Origin: Clostridia bacterium
GTDB lineage: Bacteria; Bacillota; Clostridia; Peptostreptococcales; JAAYPU01
Reading direction: 5' to 3'
Assembly (NCBI GenBank): GCA_016278615.1
Contig: JADQBM010000003.1
Coordinates: 1 to 64,000 of the forward strand
Length of the DNA: 64,000 nucleotides
How positions within the stretch are numbered: position 1 is the first letter of the stretch; the number at the start of each line of letters is the position of its first letter. A program made the position numbers and the translations under genes. The notes beneath the pieces were generated by a model. The model saw only the letters and a list, made by a program, of their open reading frames with translations, did no database searches and was not told the origin of the DNA. This document shows, in pieces, positions 52,473-61,989 of the stretch.

Positions 52473-53333
52473 ATGGAAGAATTGAAAAGACCCCATTGGA
52501 TAAAAAAACGTGTAAGTGAGATTGCAAATATTGAAGAAACAGAGAAACTGTTAAGGAGTTTGGGGCTTCACACGGTTTGTGAAGGGGCTGAATGCCCTAA
52601 TATCGCAGAATGCTTTGGTAATAAAACAGCAACATTTATGATTTTGGGAGGCGTTTGCACCCGTCAGTGTAGATTTTGTGCCGTTACCAAAGGTGCACCT
52701 GAGAAAATTGATGGGCAAGAACCGGCCAATATTGGAAAAGCAAGCAAAGAAATGAATTTGAAACACATTGTCGTCACATCTGTAACAAGAGATGATATGC
52801 CCGATGGCGGTGCAGAGCACTTTGCTAAAACAGTGAAAGAAATAAGAAAACATAATCCCCAATCCACAATAGAACTATTGATTCCTGATTTGCAGGGAGA
52901 TTGGGATGACCTAAAAACCATCGTTAACTCAAAACCAGATGTTTTAAATCATAATTTAGAAACCGTCCCTTCTTTATATAAAGAAGTAAGACCTCAAGCC
53001 AATTATAACCTTTCTTTGGAATTATTAAAGAAAGTAAAAGATTTTAATCCTTCTATCTATTCTAAATCTGGTATCATGTTGGGATTAGGGGAGAAGGAGG
53101 CTGAAGTCTATCAAGTGATGGATGACCTAAGAGAAGTAGAGTGTGACATCCTAACCATGGGCCAGTATCTAAGGCCTACAAAAGAGCATATTTCAATAAA
53201 AGAATATATTCATCCAGACAAATTCGAAGAATACAAAAAAGTTGCGTTACAAAAAGGTTTCAAATACGTCGCTTCGGGACCTTTAATCAGGAGCTCCTAT
53301 AATGCAGGACTGGCTATGGATGAGATGGAGTAG
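52473..53333 (+). CDS. lipA: Lipoyl synthase LipA
   Basis: A radical SAM enzyme that inserts sulphur at C6 and C8 of octanoyl groups. The auxiliary cluster motif C-x4-C-x5-C (CEGAECPNIAEC) and the radical SAM motif CTRQCRFC are intact, and the C-terminal Ser region SGPLIRSSY is present. It has 286 residues. With lipB it forms a complete endogenous lipoylation pair. Confidence 0.97.
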   Translation: MEELKRPHWIKKRVSEIANIEETEKLLRSLGLHTVCEGAECPNIAECFGNKTATFMILGGVCTRQCRFCAVTKGAPEKIDGQEPANIGKASKEMNLKHIVVTSVTRDDMPDGGAEHFAKTVKEIRKHNPQSTIELLIPDLQGDWDDLKTIVNSKPDVLNHNLETVPSLYKEVRPQANYNLSLELLKKVKDFNPSIYSKSGIMLGLGEKEAEVYQVMDDLREVECDILTMGQYLRPTKEHISIKEYIHPDKFEEYKKVALQKGFKYVASGPLIRSSYNAGLAMDEME

Positions 53334-53413
53334 TAAAATCTTCTTTTTTGGTCAACCATCCACTCACTTTAGTTTGCAGAGAAACATATAACTAATTAGG
53401 GGTGGAAGATTCA

Positions 53414-54124
53414 ATGAAATTTAATGTTGCTTTTAAACATATATGGTGGGGCATTTTACTTTTTGGCTGTTTATTATTACTGGGTCAAAGATTCCATATA
53501 ATTCAGAAAGGACCATTAAGCGATTATGATGTTGTGGTCGTCGGGTTACTAGTTTTAATAGCTCTAATGCCATTCTTTTCTGAACTTTCCTTTTTGGGAT
53601 TTTCAATAAAGAAAGATATGACAGAGTTTAAAAGAGAAGTAAAGGATGATATTCTTGATCTTAAATATGAAGTCACTAATGTAATGAATAACAACGCTAA
53701 TGCAAATATTAATTTTGATCTAAATGTTCCAATACCCGATGAAGAATTAAGTACCCTCGAAGAAGAATATAAAGCAATACTAAATCAATCATTACCTGAG
53801 TCAGATGCAAGAAATTCTTTTAATTTTGATGTTCCTAGAGAAACAAGCTTATTTTTTGAAGCACGATATTCTATAGAACAAGAATTAAGGCGCCTATGGA
53901 ACAATCATTTTAATGAGGATAATTTCACAAGTTATACCATTAATAAAATAATACAGAAACTTGCCCAAAATAAAATTGTACCCAATAATCTTGCCCAAAT
54001 CATAAAAGAGGTTTACTCTATTTGCACGCCTGCCATTTGCGGGGAAAAACCCAGCAAAAATCAGTTTGCTTTTATTAAGGAGGTTGTACCTGGGTTATTG
54101 GCTGTTTTGAAAGAAGTTGATTAA
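53414..54124 (+). CDS. Membrane-anchored protein with a DUF4145-like C-terminal region, unknown
   Basis: A 236-residue protein with two N-terminal helices (about 8-28 and 42-62), a coiled segment, and a soluble helical domain. That domain (SIEQELRRLWNNHF...IIKEVYSICTPAICGEKP...VPGLLAVLKEVD) faintly resembles the DUF4145/HEPN-like helical proteins. ATG at 53414 follows TAGGGGTGG; the GTG at 53402 overlaps that site. It has no informative neighbours. I do not assign a function. Confidence 0.6.
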   Translation: MKFNVAFKHIWWGILLFGCLLLLGQRFHIIQKGPLSDYDVVVVGLLVLIALMPFFSELSFLGFSIKKDMTEFKREVKDDILDLKYEVTNVMNNNANANINFDLNVPIPDEELSTLEEEYKAILNQSLPESDARNSFNFDVPRETSLFFEARYSIEQELRRLWNNHFNEDNFTSYTINKIIQKLAQNKIVPNNLAQIIKEVYSICTPAICGEKPSKNQFAFIKEVVPGLLAVLKEVD

Positions 54125-54276
54125 CTGCAAAATAGTTTTCGGTATTCCAGTTATTGACGTTGTTAATAAGTGCTTAGCAAAAAAGGTTGAATAAATAGCC
54201 AAAATCGAGATAGTATGTAGTAGAAAAGAAATATGAAATAGAGTTACACTTCATAAATGTTTTTCGGGAGGTAATT

Positions 54277-55164
54277 ATGATAAAAAGACCTGTAACAATT
54301 TCAATAGTTGGATGGTATTTGCTGGTAACAAATATGTTGGCATTATTAATCTTACCTTTAATTACATCCGTTTCCGGCCCGAGTATTAAAGCAGAATTAG
54401 AGGGAAAAGGGTGGGTTTACTTTGCTTTGTACATCGCTCTTGTTAATATTCCAGGAATCATTTCCGGAATATTAATCATGAAAGGTAGAAATTGGGGGCG
54501 ATTTTTGTATCTTATAATTATTCCTATTAATATTATTCTTAACGGTATATACGATGGGTTTGAACCAACAATTCTAAAGAGCGTTATTCATGTGGTTTTT
54601 ATTATACTAGTCTTCTTGCCTCGAAATAGAGGTTTCTTTAGCAGCAAAAACAGCCAAGAACAAAAAAATGCAGGAGATACTCAAGACAGTTTAGATCATG
54701 ACCACAGGGTAAGTATCAAATATGGATCTAAACTGAAGCGGGTTGGCAGTGTTACATTATTCGTAAGCGGTATACTAATGATTTCTCTTCTATACACAGC
54801 AATTCCCAAAATGCTTGAAAAAGTGGATAACCCACCTCCCATTCTTATCATGGTAATGCTCATTCTCTTCGTTAGTATCGCCTTTTGTATAATTCCCTCT
54901 ATATTCTTGTGGGGAAAAAGTGATTGGAAGAAGCTAACATCTACTGGTTTTTTTGTAGCAGGAGGATTGCATCTATTACAAGGGAGTATTAATTTTTCAA
55001 AGGTTTCTCCTCTATTAAGCATTTCAGATAATGAGTTTGTTAATAAGATAAAGGCAACAATATATTCAGATATTATTTTAGGCTGCATATATGTTAGCAT
55101 AGGCGCTTTACTATTTATTATAGTTAAAAAGTTGGGAAAGGAAAATGAGAAAAACACAGAATGA
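54277..55164 (+). CDS. Polytopic membrane protein, unknown
   Basis: A 295-residue protein with about eight helices in two blocks. The first four (about 8-115) are separated from the rest by a polar linker rich in Lys, Gln and Asp (about 118-150). The two blocks may have come from fused or duplicated small membrane proteins. No transport or enzyme motif is evident. ATG follows CGGGAGG. Confidence 0.65.
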   Translation: MIKRPVTISIVGWYLLVTNMLALLILPLITSVSGPSIKAELEGKGWVYFALYIALVNIPGIISGILIMKGRNWGRFLYLIIIPINIILNGIYDGFEPTILKSVIHVVFIILVFLPRNRGFFSSKNSQEQKNAGDTQDSLDHDHRVSIKYGSKLKRVGSVTLFVSGILMISLLYTAIPKMLEKVDNPPPILIMVMLILFVSIAFCIIPSIFLWGKSDWKKLTSTGFFVAGGLHLLQGSINFSKVSPLLSISDNEFVNKIKATIYSDIILGCIYVSIGALLFIIVKKLGKENEKNTE

Positions 55165-55180
55165 CGCCTGACAGGCTTTC

Positions 55181-56197
55181 TCAGTTAATAACAGTAAAAT
55201 AATCATCTTCCTGAAGCATAAAATGACCGGAACTGTAGGGGTTTCCATCTGTAGAGATAAAGACCTTTTCAACCTGATAATAGTTTCCTAATGTGTTTAC
55301 AATACTTTGAATCATTAAACTTTCCATTAATGAACCTGCATTCATTTCTGTAATCAATTCTTCGGAAAAGTCTGCTTTAACTAATTGATTGCTGTAGTCC
55401 AGTAAAATACTGTTTATTTTAGTATTTTCACTAATAGGAGGGGTTAAATCATTCTCCGGAATATTTTTAAATTGAGATTCAAAGATACTTTTTACATCAT
55501 CATTGGTATGAAAAGCAATTTGTTCATCAAAAAAAACTAATTGTTCACTTTTTAAATCAGGATAATAAAACCTAATAGTCAATGGAAGAGCAGTATCTCT
55601 CTCTATTTTTTCAAGTGTGGTTGTTACTTTAAAGTCTTCTGAGTTAAAAACGGAAAATACATGACCCATATCTAAAACATAATAATCTATCATATTTGTT
55701 TTATCATCTATTTCTGTTGTTACTTCTAGAGCTTCGTAGGTTCCTAAAGGAGTCTCAATCTCTGTATCTGTGCTGGTAATACTTCTTTGCCTGCCGTCTG
55801 GCAAAGTCCAAGTAGTGCCTGTTACAAGAGGCTCTTTCAAAATTACTTCTTTGTACTCTTCTTGGATAGCAGTTAAATCTTCCATATAATAAAATTCTTC
55901 TCTCGAAGCAACCACCCTCAACTCACCATCTTTTAATTCCAGTACTTTTGCAAGAGTAGTTCCACCTGTTATGTTTCTCGTCTGAGCTCGATCCCCCCTG
56001 ATAAAGTCAAAGAAAATATCACTTTCAGCATATTCATTTCCTTCACCAGCATAGGAAAGAAGCGTATTCTCTAAAAAGGGATAATAATCTTCTATTCCAA
56101 CTGTTACCGGAGGCTTATCATTATTTTCAGGCGGAGGCGTTCTTCCGCAGGAAGTGATTAATAATAAGGAAAGTACAAGCAATAATATTTTTTTCAT
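55181..56197 (-). CDS. GerMN-domain lipoprotein
   Basis: A 338-residue lipoprotein with lipobox ITSC (Cys17) and a short Pro-rich linker. Its large beta-rich middle region is unassigned. A C-terminal GerMN domain follows from about residue 225 (LTIRFYYPDLKSEQLVFFDEQIAFHTNDDVKSI...ILLDYSNQLVKADFSEELITEMNAG...SIVNTLGNYYQVEKVFISTDG). GerM proteins act in sporulation and germination; the same domain is also found in other lipoproteins such as LpqB. ATG follows AGAGGTGTC. Confidence 0.85.
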   Translation of the reverse strand: MKKILLLVLSLLLITSCGRTPPPENNDKPPVTVGIEDYYPFLENTLLSYAGEGNEYAESDIFFDFIRGDRAQTRNITGGTTLAKVLELKDGELRVVASREEFYYMEDLTAIQEEYKEVILKEPLVTGTTWTLPDGRQRSITSTDTEIETPLGTYEALEVTTEIDDKTNMIDYYVLDMGHVFSVFNSEDFKVTTTLEKIERDTALPLTIRFYYPDLKSEQLVFFDEQIAFHTNDDVKSIFESQFKNIPENDLTPPISENTKINSILLDYSNQLVKADFSEELITEMNAGSLMESLMIQSIVNTLGNYYQVEKVFISTDGNPYSSGHFMLQEDDYFTVIN

Positions 56198-56332
56198 TGT
56201 ATGACACCTCTAATCATAAATAAGATACTTATTTATATATTACCCAATTTTTATAAAAAAATCTTTTGCATTAAAATCCTTTTCCATCGCAACCTCGAAT
56301 AAATTAACAAATTATATCAACTCTTAGAAGAA

Positions 56333-56812
56333 TTATAGGACTGCATCAATAAAACTGAATACCCTGTTGGAATAAAACGGATTATCATACGCATTATTAC
56401 ATAGAATGATAACCGTATTTTTATTCCCTATGTCCCGATATATACCTGTTTCAAAGCCAAAGGCCCATCCTGTATGCCTTACAATATGCCTTGAATCTGA
56501 TTTATCAACCCAAAACCCGTATCCGTAACCACCTTGATTTGAAACAAATGCTTTGTTCAAGTTTTCCTGCTTTATAAGCTTTTCTGTATATAATGCCTGA
56601 TCCCATATGAATAAATCTTCTATTGTTGATTGGAGCCCGCCTGCAGAATATGCTACTGATTTATCAACATAATCTGCTTCCTCACACATGTCCTCTATGT
56701 GTGAGTTCTTGCCGTTTATATATTTGTAACCGGTTGCTTTATTCTCAAAATTATCATTATGATCTATGGAAGTATTCTTCATGCCAAGAGGGACCAAGAT
56801 ATCTGGGCTTGG
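56333..56812 (-). pseudogene. Remnant of a beta-lactamase-like serine hydrolase (5' part deleted)
   Basis: Only the C-terminal part of a class C beta-lactamase/PBP4*-type serine hydrolase is present. It starts at DILVPLGMKNTS, where such proteins have about 180 residues before it. The usual late elements AYSAGGLQSTIEDLFIWDQAL and YGYGFWV...RHTGWAFGFETG remain, the latter with the HTG box. The SxxK and YxN catalytic boxes are missing. The break coincides with the 3' end of the dehydratase gene read in another frame, so one deletion probably joined the two genes. Confidence 0.85.
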
Positions 56813-58173
56813 GGAGAGCCAGCGCCATGCATGGATTCTGTTCTGTAACCAACTGCGCCAGTTCCCAAAGTTAAGTTTTCAATGAGTCTCATGATTCTCA
56901 TTCTATACTCTGTTGGGACGGAAGAGACGCCACGGAGATATTTTTCTATATAATGTCCGATTTCAGGGCTTCTATAGTCTTTTTCGGAGGGTTGGGTTAC
57001 CATGATGCCCCCTGCAATATCTTCGGCTAAGCGTGCAATTTCGTAAGGAAACCGTGTCACATTTTGCTTGCAAACATTTGCCAACATCATGTCAATTAAA
57101 TAAGCGCCTGAATCAGTGGGAAATCCTTCATAAGAGCAGGCAAGAGCAGATGAATAGATGGTTTCATTTAAATGAGTCATTTCAATCAATTTATCTTTAA
57201 TATGGGAAGCTTTTGAAACGCCATTATACTCTGCTGCCAATGCAGATGCTCCAATTAGAACATCCCCAACACCTACTTTACAGGCATAACTGGGTCTATG
57301 GTGTCCTGCAAATCTTTCAACTAACATTCCAACAAACTCTGTTTCTCCATCTAAAAAAATTCTTTCGTTAGGTACAAAAACATTATCAAAGACCACAAGA
57401 GCTTCATGACCACCGTAGGTGCTATTACCTACGTCCATATCTGAATCTTCAAGCTTTCGAGTATCACAAGATTGGCGTCCGTAAATAATAACAATACCTT
57501 CAGTATCTGTAGGGACTGAAAAGCTAATAGCATAATCCTTGTCTTCTGGTTCCATGGATATGGTTGGCATGACTAAAATCTCATGAGAATTTACAACTCC
57601 GGTTTGATGAGCCTTGCACCCTCTTACGACAATGCCATCTGTGCGTCTTTCTACAACTCTTAAATACATGTCGGGGTCTTCTTGCTGGCTCGGAGATAGA
57701 GCGCGGTTCCCCTTAGTATCTGTCAAGGCGCCATCTGTAACGAGATCTTCTTCTTGAACATATTCTAAAAATTTTAATAGGCGTTGGTGGTATTTTGTAT
57801 CATATTTTTGGTCAATTTCGAAAGAAGTGCTATAGACTGCATTTAACGCATCTTGGCCGACGCATCTTTGAAAGCAACAAGCACTTTTTTGGCCTAAGAG
57901 ACGTTGTCTTTTTACCTTTTTAACTAAGTCTTCTGTATTTTGAAAGATATGATTATAGCGGTTAATTCTTTTAGAAGTCACGTGAGAAATTGCTGTTGTT
58001 AAATCCATGTGTTCGGGATCTAAAGCTAAATCGTAAGTGAGGGCAACGGCATTCATAGAAGGCCGTATCATAGGATGGTCTACTGGATTATCAATTTTTT
58101 CTCCAAACATATAGATCAATAGGTTATGTTTTCTTAAGGAATCAATGTATTCTTTTCCAGTCTTTAGAGCCAT
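56779..58173 (-). CDS. 4-hydroxybutyryl-CoA dehydratase-like protein (HpaB family), 3'-truncated
   Basis: A flavin and [4Fe-4S] enzyme family that dehydrates 4-hydroxybutyryl-CoA. Cluster ligands match AbfD well: C100-x3-C104 in ACCFQRCVG and H291...C298 in GHHRPSYAC, close to C99/C103/H292/C299 there. The GNSTYGGHEALVVFDNVFVP and MHGAGSPQAQ blocks are present. After GAGSPQAQ the frame changes to ISWSLLA and stops, so roughly 25 conserved C-terminal residues are lost (464 against about 490). It may still fold, but activity is doubtful. ATG follows GAGGAGG. Confidence 0.9.
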   Translation of the reverse strand: MALKTGKEYIDSLRKHNLLIYMFGEKIDNPVDHPMIRPSMNAVALTYDLALDPEHMDLTTAISHVTSKRINRYNHIFQNTEDLVKKVKRQRLLGQKSACCFQRCVGQDALNAVYSTSFEIDQKYDTKYHQRLLKFLEYVQEEDLVTDGALTDTKGNRALSPSQQEDPDMYLRVVERRTDGIVVRGCKAHQTGVVNSHEILVMPTISMEPEDKDYAISFSVPTDTEGIVIIYGRQSCDTRKLEDSDMDVGNSTYGGHEALVVFDNVFVPNERIFLDGETEFVGMLVERFAGHHRPSYACKVGVGDVLIGASALAAEYNGVSKASHIKDKLIEMTHLNETIYSSALACSYEGFPTDSGAYLIDMMLANVCKQNVTRFPYEIARLAEDIAGGIMVTQPSEKDYRSPEIGHYIEKYLRGVSSVPTEYRMRIMRLIENLTLGTGAVGYRTESMHGAGSPQAQISWSLLA

Positions 58174-58301
58174 GTGAAATCCTCCTCGTTTTTTTACTCA
58201 TATAATATATACACTTAATATAAGCATTTGAATCATCGGATTTATATTAACCTCTCACTAAAGTCTATATTTTCACATCAAAAAAACAAACTCTCTTACC
58301 T

Positions 58302-59216
58302 TTATCGGTTTTTTTCTAATACTTGGATTTGATTATAAAGCATCTTATTGATTGGAACTTGAATTCCGTATTTTTCCCCTAATTTTATGACACTTCCTGC
58401 AAAAATTTCGACCTCAGTTTTTCTTCTCGCTTCCATGTCTTGAAGCATGGAGGTTTTTCCCTGAGGTGAGAGCTTGTGCAATGTAGTCATTATTCTATCA
58501 AGATCTTGAGAAGTTAGGTTGACACCAGCCATTTTTGATAGTGTGATGACTTCTTCTGATGCCATTAGAACCAGTTCCATGGCTTCCTGGGAGGTTTGAA
58601 AAACACCATAAGGTGCGCCTAGAACCGTGGAAACCTGATTGATTCCCACATTGAGCATAAACTTCCACCACTGTTCTCTTACTATATTTTCAGGAATTTC
58701 ATAGGGAATCTGTGATCTTTCAAACAACTCCTTTACTGCAAGAACTTCAGATGAGTTATTATTGATTGGGTCACCCAATACAATTTTACCTATATGTGTA
58801 TAGGTTACTTGTGTTTCATTTCGTATGGCATCCTGACCAACACAAAAAGCATAAAGGATTTTATTTTCAGTAAACTCTTTCTCCAAGATTTGCTCGCTTT
58901 CAATACCATTTAGTAAAGACATCAAAATCGTATGTTTCCCTACATAATTCTTTAAATCTTTTATTGCTCCTTTAAGTTGATGTTGTTTTACAGAAATAAT
59001 CATTAAATCAGCTGGTGCACCACTTTGCTCAGGAGTGATATAAGTAAAGTCATAACCCTTTTTATTTATACTGACAGGGTTTTTTGTATATCTTTTGATA
59101 CGTGCTTCATCAGCAATTACTTTCAATATCTTCGGATTCATATCATGAATCTTGCTGGCAAAAATACTGCCAATAGCTCCAATCCCTGAAAAATATACAT
59201 TTTTTATAGGATTCAT
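58302..59216 (-). CDS. 2-dehydropantoate 2-reductase-like (PanE/ApbA) protein
   Basis: A 304-residue NAD(P)-dependent reductase. The Rossmann motif is FSGIGAIGSIFA, followed by MIISVKQHQL and SLLNGIESEQIL. The C-terminal helical domain has EQWWKFMLNVGINQVSTVLGAPYGVF and KTSMLQDMEARRKTEVEIFAGSVIKLG. The last two match ketopantoate reductases, but many homologues have other substrates and no panB or panC is near. ATG follows AGGGAGTG. Confidence 0.88.
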   Translation of the reverse strand: MNPIKNVYFSGIGAIGSIFASKIHDMNPKILKVIADEARIKRYTKNPVSINKKGYDFTYITPEQSGAPADLMIISVKQHQLKGAIKDLKNYVGKHTILMSLLNGIESEQILEKEFTENKILYAFCVGQDAIRNETQVTYTHIGKIVLGDPINNNSSEVLAVKELFERSQIPYEIPENIVREQWWKFMLNVGINQVSTVLGAPYGVFQTSQEAMELVLMASEEVITLSKMAGVNLTSQDLDRIMTTLHKLSPQGKTSMLQDMEARRKTEVEIFAGSVIKLGEKYGIQVPINKMLYNQIQVLEKNR

Positions 59217-59426
59217 TAAATCACTCCCTAAAGAAAAAATAGTTATCTGAATTGTGTCCCTTAAGTGTAATATTTATTTGAAATATTTTATCAGTTATAT
59301 GTCCAAAGTGCAACGTAACCTTTGGAAAACACTGGATGACAAAATTTCAATTTACATTAGAATATAAAAGTAGTATGCAGTATAATGATGAAAACAAATG
59401 AGATTTTAAAGAAGGATGTGTTGAAA

Positions 59427-59901
59427 ATGAATGAGAAGAATAATGCGGTTATCGTTTATTTCTCAAAGGATGGAAATACAAGGAAAGGGGCTAAGATTTT
59501 AGGGGAACGATTAGATGCCAAGTTGATTGAACTTAAAGAGGCGAAAAAAGGGAATGTACTACAAGCAGTTTTTAAGAAAGTTCATCGCTAATGAATGAAC
59601 CATGGAACGAAACAGAAGAAAAGAATGTCTATTTAATGTTCCGATTTGGGCGAGCAATGGTGCACCCGCAATGAATGCATTTTTGGAAAAAGCTGATTTT
59701 ACTGACAAAGGGGTTACAATTATTACTTTTCAACAATTTGTAGATATAAAAAATAGCCCAAAGGTGCATAAACATATTGGTAATATTGCAAGGAATTAAA
59801 ATGGGACCATTCATCAATGCTATGCTTTAATTGGCGGTAAAATGGGACATTTTGCAGGTGAGGAAAGTATTAGAGAACAAATAGATAAGATCATCCTTTG
59901 A
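59427..59901 (+). pseudogene. Broken flavodoxin gene
   Basis: Pieces of one flavodoxin are spread over frames. The first, MNEKNNAVIVYFSKDGNTRKGAKILGERLDAKLIELKEAKK, holds the FMN phosphate loop and ends at an in-frame TAA after VHR. Then NETEEKNVYLMF shifts frame to PIWASNGAPAMNAFLEKADFTDKGVTIITF, and after another stop comes YALIGGKMGHFAGEESIREQIDKIIL in the last part. At least one stop and one or more frameshifts are needed, so the gene is inactive unless the sequence has errors. Confidence 0.85.
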
Positions 59902-60041
59902 ATTATTGTATAAAAATGTCCTGGAAAAATTGTATACTATGTTGAGCAGGACGACACAATGGACACCTAAAAATTTTGCTATAATATAACACTGTTGGTT
60001 CGGGTTCAATGAATGAGCCCCTACAGAAGGCATGGGAAAAT

Positions 60042-60935
60042 ATGATAAAAACAAAAAGACTCATTATCTTGATAAGCTGTATATTTATTCTCTCGTCTTG
60101 CACATCCAATCCAACTAGGCAAAATCAAGATGAAGAGAAAACTGAATTAGAATTTGATGTGAACCATAATGATGAATTGATTGATGAGAAAGGAAACACC
60201 CTCCAAGAAAGAATAAAAGTGCCAGAGGGCTTTGAGAGGATAGAGGTTAACCAGAATTCATATGAGGCCTACCTGCGGAATTTATCATTAAAGCCTCATG
60301 GTTCCAAGGTAAAGCTTTACAATGGTGAAGGTAAAAATCTAGATGTCTATGTTGCAGTAATAGACATAGATGTAGGAGATAGAGATTTGCAACAATGTGC
60401 CGATGCAGTCATAAGGTTAAGAGCTGAGTATTTATATCGGCAGGGTTTATATGACCAAATTCATTTTAATTTTACAAATGGCTTTACAGCTTATTATTCT
60501 AAATGGATGCAAGGAAATAGAATAGCTGTGAAAGGTAATGATGCCTATTGGTATAAAGCAACTGGGTATTCTAATGAATACAGCAGCTTCAGAAAATATC
60601 TGGATATGGTTTTTGCCTATGCAGGAACCCTTTCTCTTTCAGAGGAATTGGAAAATATCCCTGTTGAAGATATGAAAATTGGAGATGTTTTTTTGAAAGG
60701 TGGTAGCCCAGGGCATGCCGTTATCATTGTTGACATGGCAGAGAATATATCAACAGGGGAGAAGCTTTTTATGATGGCGCAAAGTAATATGCCAGCGCAA
60801 GACATCCATATCTTCAAGAATCTTACAGATAAAGGATTGAGTCCATGGTATTCGGTAAATTTCCAAGGAACCCTTATTACCCCCGAATGGGATTTCAAAA
60901 AAGATCAGTTGGTGCGATTTAATGAATCCTTTTAA
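60042..60935 (+). CDS. DUF4846 lipoprotein
   Basis: A 297-residue lipoprotein with lipobox LSSC (Cys20). The body matches DUF4846: VPEGFERIEVNQNSYEAYLRNLSLKPHGSKVKLYNGE, DVGDRDLQQCADAVIRLRAEYLY and KGGSPGHAVIIVDMA. The last has a His-containing loop that might be catalytic or metal-binding. The function is unknown. The ATG at 60042 starts a normal signal peptide; the track ATG at 60009 would add an unusual N-terminus. Confidence 0.82.
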   Translation: MIKTKRLIILISCIFILSSCTSNPTRQNQDEEKTELEFDVNHNDELIDEKGNTLQERIKVPEGFERIEVNQNSYEAYLRNLSLKPHGSKVKLYNGEGKNLDVYVAVIDIDVGDRDLQQCADAVIRLRAEYLYRQGLYDQIHFNFTNGFTAYYSKWMQGNRIAVKGNDAYWYKATGYSNEYSSFRKYLDMVFAYAGTLSLSEELENIPVEDMKIGDVFLKGGSPGHAVIIVDMAENISTGEKLFMMAQSNMPAQDIHIFKNLTDKGLSPWYSVNFQGTLITPEWDFKKDQLVRFNESF

Positions 60936-61099
60936 GAAGAAAAATTGGTAGAATGATAATAAGTTGCCAAATTATGTAAAATGTGATAATCTATAATAGA
61001 TTTGCGGCTTAAGTTAAATAAATTATTTCTTGTTTTATGATATGCATAAAAATCATTGCATATATATTAATGACCTAAGGTATAAAACGAGGTATATTT

Positions 61100-61579
61100 A
61101 TGAAATTCAATACGATAGAAAAAGAATGTAGCAATTGTTCATGTGTCGTAGCAGATATGCCAGGAAAATTTGCACATTTAGGATTTAGAGCATTTTACGT
61201 AGTTATAGCATATTTTGTATTAGGGTATTTTAGAAATGATGGATTTTTTACTTCTATGTTTTTATTTGCTCTTCCATTAGGCTTAGATTACTTAAGCTTT
61301 ACTCCGAGAACAAAGATAAGAAGAATAATCCGAAATATAGCTTTAATTCTAAATGTTTTTTGGATTATTATTGGAATCTTAGGTTTGATGGGAATAATAT
61401 ATATTATAAAAGAAGAAAATGGTAATATATTTATATCATTAGCAGATGCTTATTTAGTTGGTACTCAAATAAGGTTGCAATTGAGCACCTTGTTTATCGC
61501 TATGATTTCCAGTGTTGTATTTGCTATTATGGATGTATTTGTATATCAGTACCCGGCAGAAAAGGTTTTTATCACTTAG
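61100..61579 (+). CDS. Small polytopic membrane protein, unknown
   Basis: A 159-residue protein with a Cys-containing N-terminus (ECSNCSC) and about four helices. No family is recognised. ATG follows ACGAGG. The CSNCSC run near the N-terminus could bind a metal, but this is speculative. The next gene starts 15 bases after its stop. Confidence 0.6.
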   Translation: MKFNTIEKECSNCSCVVADMPGKFAHLGFRAFYVVIAYFVLGYFRNDGFFTSMFLFALPLGLDYLSFTPRTKIRRIIRNIALILNVFWIIIGILGLMGIIYIIKEENGNIFISLADAYLVGTQIRLQLSTLFIAMISSVVFAIMDVFVYQYPAEKVFIT

Positions 61580-61593
61580 AAAGGATGGAAAAA

Positions 61594-61947
61594 ATGAGCC
61601 GCTTAAACATAATATTACTATTTGCTATTTATTTAAGTATTGTAATAGGGATCTTTGTTAAGATTAGGTGCATTTACAATAGAAATATTAAACTTAGCAA
61701 TTTAATAATCGTACCTCTAATCGTATTTTTTGCGAATATTATGGTTGCATTTAATATAACTCAAAAACAGAAAACGGCTAAATCATTTATTAAATCAATC
61801 TGCATTGGATTTAGATATTTTCCTGTGTTAGTTTCAGCCGGAGCCTATCAATTATCATATAATAAGAGATATAAGCCTAAAAATAAAAGTATAAAGCGTG
61901 TATTCGACTGTTCTAAAAAGGAAATTATTTCTTTGAATTGCTGTTAA
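61594..61947 (+). CDS. Small membrane protein, unknown
   Basis: A 117-residue protein with two N-terminal helices (LNIILLFAIYLSIVIGIFV and LSNLIIVPLIVFFANIMVAF) and a basic, Lys-rich C-terminal half. ATG at 61594 follows AAAGGATGG. It is probably co-transcribed with the preceding small membrane gene. Confidence 0.55.
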   Translation: MSRLNIILLFAIYLSIVIGIFVKIRCIYNRNIKLSNLIIVPLIVFFANIMVAFNITQKQKTAKSFIKSICIGFRYFPVLVSAGAYQLSYNKRYKPKNKSIKRVFDCSKKEIISLNCC

Positions 61948-61961
61948 GCAATCAAAAATTC

Positions 61962-61988
61962 AAGCTGTATATTTTGTATGCAGCTTTT
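61962..61988. terminator. Bidirectional terminator between the small membrane gene and the helicase gene
   Basis: AAGCTG-TATA/TATG-CAGCTT forms about ten pairs around TTTTG. TTTTCC follows on plus and GAATTTTTTG follows on minus. Confidence 0.7.
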
Positions 61989-61989
61989 C

